From positions 1 to 38,712 of the forward strand of contig JAAVHD010000071.1 in assembly GCA_014799915.1 (NCBI GenBank): 38,712 nucleotides of DNA, read 5' to 3'. The notes under the pieces are model-generated. The model was given only the letters and a program-made list of their open reading frames with translations, was not told the DNA's origin and did no database searches. Below are positions 32,260-38,712 of the stretch, in pieces; the stretch's first letter is position 1; the number at the start of each line of letters is the position of its first letter. The translations under genes and the position numbers were made by a program. This stretch comes from Oscillibacter sp. (GTDB lineage Bacteria; Bacillota; Clostridia; Oscillospirales; Oscillospiraceae).

Positions 32260-34458
32260 CTATTTTCGAATGCTCTGCAATACGGCGTTGAGCGCCTTGA
32301 TCTGTTCCGGCGATACCGCATCCCCGGCCTGCTTGAGCAGACTTTGCAGGCTCATCCCCGCCATCATCCTTTGCAGATTGGCATGGCCGCTGGTGGACTT
32401 GGCCACATCGCCCCGGCTGGCGCTGGCCTTGGCCATCAATGCCCCTACGATTTTCCCGGCCTCCGGGTGGGCCAGCAGCGCGCCCATGGTGTCCTTGATC
32501 GAGAAATAGCCCTCTTTGAAGTCGTCCTTGTCGAACCAGTTGACGATGCCGCCCTCCTGGGCAAACTGGTAGGCCGGGTCGGCTTTTTCTGTTTTTTTGA
32601 CGGTGATGCAGTCCTCACAGCCGCCGGAAACGGCCCGAACGGTATGCTCACCAGTGATAGGGACCTGGAAGATGAAAATGCAGCTGGACGCTTTTTGACC
32701 AACCAAAGTACCGTCCAGATACAGTTCCACCTCCGGCTGGTTGGAGTAGGCCCTGACCTCCGTCACTGCCTCCGCCCGGTTGATGTACCGCCTTCCGCAG
32801 ATATGGACGAAGGGCTCCCTGCTCCAGGCCGCTTTGTAAAGATAGAAAGCATCCTTTTTCAGCTTCCGGTCCATGGTGACCAGGCCCTTCTGATTCACGC
32901 CGTGCTTACCGCCCTCGTCCCGGCCATCGGCGGCAAAGTCAAACAGATTCCACACATGGGTCGCCCAGAGATAGGGACGCTGTTCAATGCAATTCAGGAT
33001 GTGCTCATGGTAGACGCACTGGTAACTTTCAGAATAGTCTCCCCGCTCCGGCGCAGCGGACTGGAACGCCGGGTTGGCATCCGCGCCGTACTCGGAGAAG
33101 CCGATCACACGGTCAGGGAATTTGGCGTGATACTCGTCAAAAAAACTGTCGTTCTGCGCCAATTCCCCCAGATACCAGCCGAAATAGAGGTTATAGCTGC
33201 CGATATCCGCAATGTCGATCAGCGGGCTGTCCGTCTCCAGCATGAATACATGTGCCATGGTGGTGGGGCGGGTGGCGTCCAGCTTGTGGCAGAGATCATT
33301 GAGCAGACGGTGGTTTTCCATCACATCCTCGTCCGCCGGACCGCTGGCGGTGATCTCATTGCTGAGTCCCCAGCAGACGATGGAGGGATGGTTATAGCAC
33401 TGGGTCACCAGCTCCCGCATCTGGGAGAGTGTATTTTCCCGCCCGTTGGGCATGTGTTGGGTGATGTAGGGGATCTCCGCCCAGACGATCAGACCGTACT
33501 CGTCGCACAGGTCATAAAACTCCTGTGCGTGCTGGTAATGAGCCAGCCGGACGGTATTCGCGCCGATCTCACGGATGATCTCCATATCCTCCCGGTGCTC
33601 TTTCATGGTCAGCGCATTGCCCAGCCCGGCGCGGTCCTGATGGCGGCTGATGCCCCGAAGGGGGTAAACTCTGCCATTGAGCAGAAACCCCTGCTCTGGA
33701 TCGAAGCCAATGGCGCGGCAGCCGAAGCGGGTGGAAATCTCATCCCCACTGTTCAGCTCTGCGGAAGCGGTGTAAAGGTACGGGTCACCTATGCCATCCC
33801 AAAGATGGACATCCTCAATGGTGAACACCGCCTGGGCATGACCATCCGTGGGAGCAACGGTCTGGCTCTGTCCCGCCACGGTAAAGGTGACTGCGCCCTC
33901 TCCATTCTGCCATGTCTCCACCGTGACCGATGCCGATTGCTTTTTCAGATCAACTACAGGTGTAACCTTTATGCCGGGAGTGCCGTCCTTGCAGAGCTCA
34001 AAGTGGACAGCGGGAACGGTGATAAGATCGACTGCCCGATACAGGCCGCCGTAGAAGGTGAAGTCCGCTTTCTGAGGATATACACGATCGTTTTCGCCAT
34101 TGTCCACAGCAACGCACAGCAGGTTTTCTCCCTGCAATGCGTCCGTAATATCCACCCGGAAGGTAGAGTATCCGCCCTCGTGGTGGGTGAGGTGCTGTCC
34201 GTTGACATAGACATCCGCCGTCATAGCCGCGCCCAGAAACTCCAGGACTGCCCGGCCACCCGGCTCCAGTTCTGGGCATGGGAAGGTTTTGCAATACATC
34301 GCCGTTCCCCGCCAGTAGTCATTGCCGCCGTCCTGCCCGTCCACGGCGTTCCAGGTGTGGGGCAGGGTGACTGCCTCCCAGCTTGCAGGAAATTCGATGG
34401 GGACATCTGTTGTTTCAGCAAACCGCCAACCGCCGGTAAAATCAATTCTTTTTCGCAT
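32260..34458 (-). CDS. GH2 family glycosidase, probable beta-galactosidase
   Basis: A 732-aa enzyme without a signal peptide. It has the sugar-binding jelly-roll (1-165), an Ig-like domain (about 166-255) and a TIM barrel with acid/base Glu368 in WGLSNE and nucleophile Glu456 in GFSEYG. A bad-substrate or binding domain follows, and the last 80 residues form a helical module (SIKDTMGALLAHPEAGKIV ... QIKALNAVLQSIRK). It hydrolyses terminal beta-galactosides or similar glycosides in the cytoplasm. It is last in the four-gene leftward cluster, 45 bases after the GH43 gene, behind a GGAGG site. The exact sugar is inferred from family motifs only. Confidence 0.9.
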   Translation of the reverse strand: MRKRIDFTGGWRFAETTDVPIEFPASWEAVTLPHTWNAVDGQDGGNDYWRGTAMYCKTFPCPELEPGGRAVLEFLGAAMTADVYVNGQHLTHHEGGYSTFRVDITDALQGENLLCVAVDNGENDRVYPQKADFTFYGGLYRAVDLITVPAVHFELCKDGTPGIKVTPVVDLKKQSASVTVETWQNGEGAVTFTVAGQSQTVAPTDGHAQAVFTIEDVHLWDGIGDPYLYTASAELNSGDEISTRFGCRAIGFDPEQGFLLNGRVYPLRGISRHQDRAGLGNALTMKEHREDMEIIREIGANTVRLAHYQHAQEFYDLCDEYGLIVWAEIPYITQHMPNGRENTLSQMRELVTQCYNHPSIVCWGLSNEITASGPADEDVMENHRLLNDLCHKLDATRPTTMAHVFMLETDSPLIDIADIGSYNLYFGWYLGELAQNDSFFDEYHAKFPDRVIGFSEYGADANPAFQSAAPERGDYSESYQCVYHEHILNCIEQRPYLWATHVWNLFDFAADGRDEGGKHGVNQKGLVTMDRKLKKDAFYLYKAAWSREPFVHICGRRYINRAEAVTEVRAYSNQPEVELYLDGTLVGQKASSCIFIFQVPITGEHTVRAVSGGCEDCITVKKTEKADPAYQFAQEGGIVNWFDKDDFKEGYFSIKDTMGALLAHPEAGKIVGALMAKASASRGDVAKSTSGHANLQRMMAGMSLQSLLKQAGDAVSPEQIKALNAVLQSIRK

Positions 34459-34503
34459 AACATCCTCCGTTAGAGCTTAAATATCGGGAATCTGACAGAG
34501 CAC

Positions 34504-36324
34504 CTATTTCTGTAATTGGAAGGTCTCTCCCTCCGTGATGCCGTTCTCGTTAAAGCTGTCCACACGAATATAATAGTTTTGCTCCTTGATAAGCGTAGAC
34601 AGCTCCACTTCGTCTGCGCCGTACACCATCCAACTCATATACAGCTTGTCTGGCGCAATGCCATACCGCACATTGCAGCCCTGCGCCTCCGGGATGTGCT
34701 TCCAGCGGACAACGGCGTTCAGATCGCCTGTCCGCCGGGCGGACGCCTCAGCCCTGGGCGGCTTCTCACCGTCCCCGTTGCCGAACACCCGCAAGCCGCT
34801 GACCCGCAGCGTCTGACCATAGGGCAGTTCCCCTCCGGTGAGGCGAATGAATCGGGCCTGGATGCCATCAGCATACTCATAGTAGCCATTGGAACACTCG
34901 CGGGCCACGTCCTCCAGCAGTTCCCAGCATTGACCGTCCCGGCTGGCCTCCAGCCTGTACCGGGAGATCTGAGGCCGCAGTTCAATATGGCGTGTTTTGC
35001 GGTCATCTCCGTAGCTCTCCTCCGGAAAGTCCACGATCAGGCCCTCGTCCGCCAGATTGACCTGGATCGCCCGCACGTCACATACCTTCTCCAGGTCAAC
35101 CGTCAGCCATTGGCCCTCCTCGCTTGTTCCGGCGCTCCACCAGGTCCGGATGTTTTCATCCACCGCCAGGGCAGGGTCGCTGCCGGGGGCAGTGGAGGAT
35201 ACGGACACAGGCTTGCGGTAACTGAGCAGCATCCATTCCGGCCGGAGGGCAGCGGCGTCAAATTTACCTTCAGGAATACGGAAGGGATAGTCGGCAAAAT
35301 TCTGGTTGCAGAACAGCACGCCGTCCTTATCAAAGCCCGCCGGGAACAGTCCCACCCTGCGTTCAAAGCTATGGTTGATACTGATCCGCATGGTGGAGGC
35401 GTGCCAGTAGTTGCCGTACTCGTCGGCAATGGTGCTGCCGTGGCCGGCTCCGGCAATAAACCCGCCGGGCTTGGCGGAGAAGGGATTGCTGGGCTGCAAG
35501 GTAAACGGCCCCAAGGGGGTATCCCCCACATAGACCCCGTCGCAGTAGGTGTTGTATTCCGTACCGGGGCAGGCGTATTGCAGATAATATTTCCCGTTGT
35601 ACTTGGTCATGAAGGCCCCCTCGATATAGGGACGGCCAACGGAGAGGAACATTTTGGTCAGGTGCTCCACGTTGAACGCATCTGCGGGAGCGCCCTCGGG
35701 AATCCGCAGCTTGCCGGTCGTTTCATCGAAAAGCGGTTTGAGGTGCTGGTACACAAGGCTGCTCTCCTTGTCCACCACGCCGTTGTCACCGGGACGCTCG
35801 TATCCCAGCTCCGTCTCCCGGCCAAAGATCAGCTCCCGCTTCTCCCCGATGGGCAGCATGGTTGACCGGTCCATCTCCACGCCGTAGATCGGATCGGTAT
35901 TGGTACATCCCCAATAGAGGTACACCCGTCCGTCGTCATCACAGAAAATATCCGGGTCCCAGAAGTCAAAGGGGGCGGATACCTCCTCAAATTCATCCTT
36001 CAGCGGGTCCGCCGTCCGCAGGATGGGACAGTTGACGCCCCGCCGGGAGGCGCAGAAGTAGAGATACTCCCCGATCTGCCGCACATCCGGGGCATAGTCG
36101 TAGATCAGCAGATCCGGGTTGGCATGAAATTCCCAGTTAAGGAGATCGGCACTGTGCCAGAATCCCGCCGACATGGACACAAAAATGTAGTACCGTCCTT
36201 TGAAATGGATCAGGGTGGGGTCCGCTCCCTCCCGGCAGCCGCTGCGTTTGCCGCCCTCCCTGTGGTGCTGGTAGCGGTAACTGAAATCCAACGGGTTACA
36301 ATAGGTTGTTTTTTTGCTGCACAT
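34504..36324 (-). CDS. GH43 glycosidase with C-terminal discoidin and FnIII-like domains
   Basis: A 606-aa enzyme with the five-bladed propeller in the first 330 residues. Asp35 (EGADPTL) is the likely base, Asp123 (FWDPD) tunes the acid, and Glu235 (YIEGAFM) is the acid. Next come an F5/8 type C (discoidin-like) domain, which may bind glycan (about 370-520, DLEKVCDVRAIQVNLA), and a short FnIII-like end. No signal peptide. The ATG at 36324 has AGGAG upstream and overlaps the SGNH stop by 29 bases. Arabinosides, xylosides or galactosides are possible substrates. Confidence 0.88.
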   Translation of the reverse strand: MCSKKTTYCNPLDFSYRYQHHREGGKRSGCREGADPTLIHFKGRYYIFVSMSAGFWHSADLLNWEFHANPDLLIYDYAPDVRQIGEYLYFCASRRGVNCPILRTADPLKDEFEEVSAPFDFWDPDIFCDDDGRVYLYWGCTNTDPIYGVEMDRSTMLPIGEKRELIFGRETELGYERPGDNGVVDKESSLVYQHLKPLFDETTGKLRIPEGAPADAFNVEHLTKMFLSVGRPYIEGAFMTKYNGKYYLQYACPGTEYNTYCDGVYVGDTPLGPFTLQPSNPFSAKPGGFIAGAGHGSTIADEYGNYWHASTMRISINHSFERRVGLFPAGFDKDGVLFCNQNFADYPFRIPEGKFDAAALRPEWMLLSYRKPVSVSSTAPGSDPALAVDENIRTWWSAGTSEEGQWLTVDLEKVCDVRAIQVNLADEGLIVDFPEESYGDDRKTRHIELRPQISRYRLEASRDGQCWELLEDVARECSNGYYEYADGIQARFIRLTGGELPYGQTLRVSGLRVFGNGDGEKPPRAEASARRTGDLNAVVRWKHIPEAQGCNVRYGIAPDKLYMSWMVYGADEVELSTLIKEQNYYIRVDSFNENGITEGETFQLQK

Positions 36325-37114
36325 ACGGCTTCTCCTCTACAAATTGATAAAGATATTCTTCCATTTTGGGCACCCACCATTTCAGATACCCCGCTTGGGT
36401 CGGGTGGATCTTATCGTGCATGTATAAGCTGTAATCCTCCGGCGAGACGGCATTCATCTCCGGATCATTCCACAGGTCAATCACTCCAATGCCCCACTTC
36501 TCCCGCAGGGCGGGCAGGGCATCCACCATAGACTGGTAGAGCCCGCTGTCATACTTCACGCCGGTATAGAACATGACCCTGCACTTCCAGGTCTGCTGTG
36601 CATAGGCAATGATGTACTCCACCGCTCCCAGTATGGTCTTTCGATCAAAATCTTCCTGTTCGGTACTCGCGTCGATCCTGCCCAGCGGAAGTCCCTGGCT
36701 TGCATCGTTGGTGGAAAGCTGGCATACCAGAATGTCGATATGCTGACCGGCACTTACATTGTTCAGCAGACGCTGCACATAAGAAAATTTGTTTTGATCT
36801 GTCAGCGTAGTGCCATTGACAGCCTCTTTGATCATCACGCATCGGTTCCGCTTTCCGATATAGTCCGCCATGGAAATGCCCAGGGATGCCGAACCGTTTG
36901 TAACGGAAGATCCCAGAAAGCAGATCGTCTTCCCTTGCAGTGGGCTTTTTTCCAGCGGCGGCACATTTTCCAGATGATACGCAGCGGCGTTACCCGGTTC
37001 CCTGGACATTTTCCAATCTCTCAAAAATTTCAGCGGACCAATCCCGCCCTCATATCCCAGGATAACCATCTGCACTGCGGCCAGAACAACAACTATCGTC
37101 AATACAATCAGCAT
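36296..37114 (-). CDS. SGNH/GDSL-type hydrolase with N-terminal membrane anchor
   Basis: A 272-aa protein whose first 20 residues form a membrane helix. The SGNH blocks are FLGSSVTNG (nucleophile Ser70), QLSTNDA, and DKIHPTQAGY with the catalytic Asp-x-x-His. The fold removes acyl groups, often acetyl, from sugars. Overlap with the GH43 gene couples their translation, so it may deacetylate the same glycan. The membrane helix with a cytoplasmic-looking glycosidase neighbour is unusual; the catalytic domain should face outside if the helix is a signal anchor. Confidence 0.85.
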   Translation of the reverse strand: MLIVLTIVVVLAAVQMVILGYEGGIGPLKFLRDWKMSREPGNAAAYHLENVPPLEKSPLQGKTICFLGSSVTNGSASLGISMADYIGKRNRCVMIKEAVNGTTLTDQNKFSYVQRLLNNVSAGQHIDILVCQLSTNDASQGLPLGRIDASTEQEDFDRKTILGAVEYIIAYAQQTWKCRVMFYTGVKYDSGLYQSMVDALPALREKWGIGVIDLWNDPEMNAVSPEDYSLYMHDKIHPTQAGYLKWWVPKMEEYLYQFVEEKPYVQQKNNLL

Positions 37115-37210
37115 AGCGAGCTCTCTCCTTCCGGACTGATCTTCTCTTGTCCTTTACCGTCAGACAGGATCAAAGCGAATGGTCAGCAAATCTGCTGATT
37201 TTTCATCGCT

Positions 37211-38575
37211 TCAGTTCCTCCATTCTTCCCGCCAGCGAAGCCGCGGCTTGTCTCCATCAAACTCAACCGGCAGCCACACATAACCAGCAATTTCCGTCCG
37301 CGCATTTTCCAGCACGTTGGCGGCGTACATCTCCTTCCGCTCGGCCTCTGTGGCCCGATAGCGCTCCGGGTCGTAAGTGCTGGCCACCACGCGGGTAAAC
37401 AGGTCCGCGATCCGGGCATCCACATGGTACTCCGGAACCCAGCGGTCCGCCATGGCGATCCAGCGGTTAGCGCCCTCTATCCGGAATACCTTTGAAATCT
37501 GGCTGTTGAAGGAAGCGCAGGAGGGATCGTCCACATGGGGATCGCCCAGGCTGGTGAATACGCCGTCCCAACCGTCCGCCCACGCGCTGTCAGACTGGTT
37601 GGGGACATACCCTGTCATGCCGCTGGTGAGCATATACTTTTTCCCGTCGGCCTCAAAGAGCGCGGGGGCCTCCCTTGTAAAGGGCGGATGCAGGTCTGGG
37701 TAACTCCTGGCAATCTCTTTTTCCGCATGGAGATAATCATCGGTCAGCTCCATACAGAGCATAGCGGAGTGATCCGCGTCAAAATAGAGATACCCCTTTC
37801 CGGTTTCACTGTCCGCGACCAGGTCAAAGTCCCCCGCCTTGTGCCCGCCGGGGTTGTACAGACTTTCTGCCAGCTCATAAGGCCCCAGCAGCCGATCCGC
37901 CTGCCAGATGGTAAACGCCGCCTCCGGGCCGGAGAGCTTGATCCAGCAGACATATTTCCCGGTCTTTTTACACTTCAGGATATGGGGCCGGTCCACCCGC
38001 TTTGTCGGGAACAGGGGAGAATTGGGGTCATCCAGCACCGGCGGGATGAGAGATCCCCGGTCCGTCCAGTTGTAAAGATCCGTCGAAGAATATACCTTGA
38101 TCCCCCATGTCCACACGCCGCTTTTTCCATCGGTATGCTCTTTATTCTCGCCGTACCAGTAGTAGACGCCGTCCTCGTAGAATACCGCGCCGCCGTGGGC
38201 CTGAATGCGTTCGCCCTTGGTGTCCAGCCAGGGCTGGCCGGGATAGATGGCGTCCTGATGGTGAGTCTCCGGCGCTGAAGTTTTTGCCCTGTCCTGCGCG
38301 TCCAAAGCAAGGAATCGCTCAATTTGCCTGGCCTCTCTGGGACTGATCGCGTTTTCCGGCGTGTTCAGCGCCTGGAGGGCTTCGTCCAGCCCGGGCAGCA
38401 GCGCCTCCCCCTGGGGCAGGCGGGTATAGCGGACGAGCTGCTCCACAGATAGCTGCCTCGCCTGGGGATTGCTTTCAGCCATCTTCCGCATACCGGGGAG
38501 AAAACGGTCAAAGACGGCAGCCGCCTGCTCATTTTCCAGAAGATGTTCTATTTTCATACTGATATTATAAACCAT
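37211..38575 (-). CDS. GH43-like glycosidase with N-terminal helical module
   Basis: A 454-aa enzyme. The ATG at 38575 is chosen for its AGGAG site; a second ATG at 38557 starts MKIEHLL, and the long upstream extension is not favoured. Residues 7-95 form a helical module like the end of the GH2 protein. The propeller follows, with QAHGGAVFYEDGVYYWYGE (125-143). The aspartate that usually opens the GH43 active site is replaced by this QAHGG motif, a trait of the exo-beta-1,3-galactanase-like group (GH43_24). That suggests action on galactan side chains, by inference. It is the first gene of the leftward cluster. Confidence 0.82.
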   Translation of the reverse strand: MVYNISMKIEHLLENEQAAAVFDRFLPGMRKMAESNPQARQLSVEQLVRYTRLPQGEALLPGLDEALQALNTPENAISPREARQIERFLALDAQDRAKTSAPETHHQDAIYPGQPWLDTKGERIQAHGGAVFYEDGVYYWYGENKEHTDGKSGVWTWGIKVYSSTDLYNWTDRGSLIPPVLDDPNSPLFPTKRVDRPHILKCKKTGKYVCWIKLSGPEAAFTIWQADRLLGPYELAESLYNPGGHKAGDFDLVADSETGKGYLYFDADHSAMLCMELTDDYLHAEKEIARSYPDLHPPFTREAPALFEADGKKYMLTSGMTGYVPNQSDSAWADGWDGVFTSLGDPHVDDPSCASFNSQISKVFRIEGANRWIAMADRWVPEYHVDARIADLFTRVVASTYDPERYRATEAERKEMYAANVLENARTEIAGYVWLPVEFDGDKPRLRWREEWRN

Positions 38576-38609
38576 ACGATTTCTCCTTGCAAATATATAG
38601 TAACCACGG

Positions 38610-38638
38610 TTGAAAACAAGTAAAAGAGCTGGTAAAAT
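38610..38638 (+). promoter_or_regulatory. Promoter of the IS630-type transposase
   Basis: TTGAAA (38610-38615), 17-bp spacer, TAAAAT (38633-38638), only six bases before the ATG at 38645, so the mRNA would be nearly leaderless. Confidence 0.45.
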
Positions 38639-38644
38639 GTAGAC

Positions 38645-38712
38645 ATGAGTTATTCGAAAAAATATCGGGAACGGACAATAGAATACCGACAGGCCGGGCA
38701 CACACTGGAAGA
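38645..38712 (+). mobile_element. Start of an IS630-type transposase (cut by window end)
   Basis: The frame reads MSYSKKYRERTIEYRQAGHT and continues to the edge. This opening (MxYSxxxRxRxxxYxxxGH) is typical of the N-terminal helix-turn-helix of IS630 family transposases, which insert at TA. The terminal inverted repeat and catalytic DDE residues are outside the visible part. Confidence 0.6.

Noticed and set aside
32104-34473. 789-codon plus-strand ORF opposite the GH2 gene
   Set aside because: It is the antisense frame of a gene with intact GH2 catalytic motifs; no recognisable domain.
1-38712. CRISPR array
   Set aside because: No series of regularly spaced identical repeats was seen; the only multi-copy repeats are the WG-coding units and the paired element ends.

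Overview
The window looks like chromosome of a high-GC gut Firmicute, most likely Oscillospiraceae (Flavonifractor/Lawsonibacter-like). This is inferred from the GC-rich codon use, strong AGGAGG ribosome binding sites, SLH and WG-repeat surface protein, Opp transporter style and glycoside hydrolases; no rRNA or marker gene is present to settle it. The first 11 kb is a mosaic of integrative elements and the remainder is mainly chromosomal operons.

Region 1 (1-6.9 kb): the 3' part of a large serine recombinase ends next to the 3' half of a tRNA that has lost its 5' half. Then comes an AT-rich cargo gene (two membrane helices plus a beta-rich domain) lying between two copies of a 50-bp repeat. 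Each copy is followed by a terminator and by the end, one intact and one decayed, of a small 54-aa gene. Beyond it is a leftward mobilisation/replication module: 54-aa protein, HUH-endonuclease/SF3-helicase Rep, FtsK/TcpA-like translocase, OB-like 141-aa protein and a 90-aa protein. A candidate rolling-circle origin sits just upstream of rep. A divergent 208-aa probable regulator has repeated operator-like motifs around its promoter.

Region 2 (6.9-11.4 kb): a secreted WG-repeat/SLH surface protein has a long structured leader. It is followed by a large inverted repeat that could be an oriT, then an HTH regulator overlapping a second large serine recombinase. The recombinase frame runs through two terminator-like hairpins into the promoter of the next operon.

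Region 3 (11.4-16.5 kb): a response regulator, a histidine kinase, an ABC ATPase and a two-ectodomain FtsX-type permease form an antimicrobial-peptide-style sensing and efflux operon, with a very stable hairpin between kinase and ATPase.

Region 4 (16.6-23.4 kb, minus strand): a type I restriction-modification operon in the order hsdM, hsdS, a 279-aa accessory gene, hsdR. The accessory protein carries an R-x4-H motif of HEPN type and, with hsdS, is clearly more AT-rich than hsdM and hsdR. This is the best candidate for an undescribed defence arrangement in the window.

Region 5 (23.7-32.1 kb): an oligopeptide ABC transporter operon (lipoprotein, OppB, OppC, OppD, OppF, DUF3899-like membrane protein). 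It has twin palindromes in the leader, a branched RNA structure after the binding protein, and large insertions in both ATPases and in OppC.

Region 6 (32.2-38.7 kb, minus strand): a glycan-degradation cluster (GH43-like with an N-terminal helical module, SGNH hydrolase, GH43 with discoidin and FnIII-like domains, GH2). The window ends at the start of an IS630-type transposase. Long overlapping ORFs on opposite strands of the GC-rich genes are treated as shadows.
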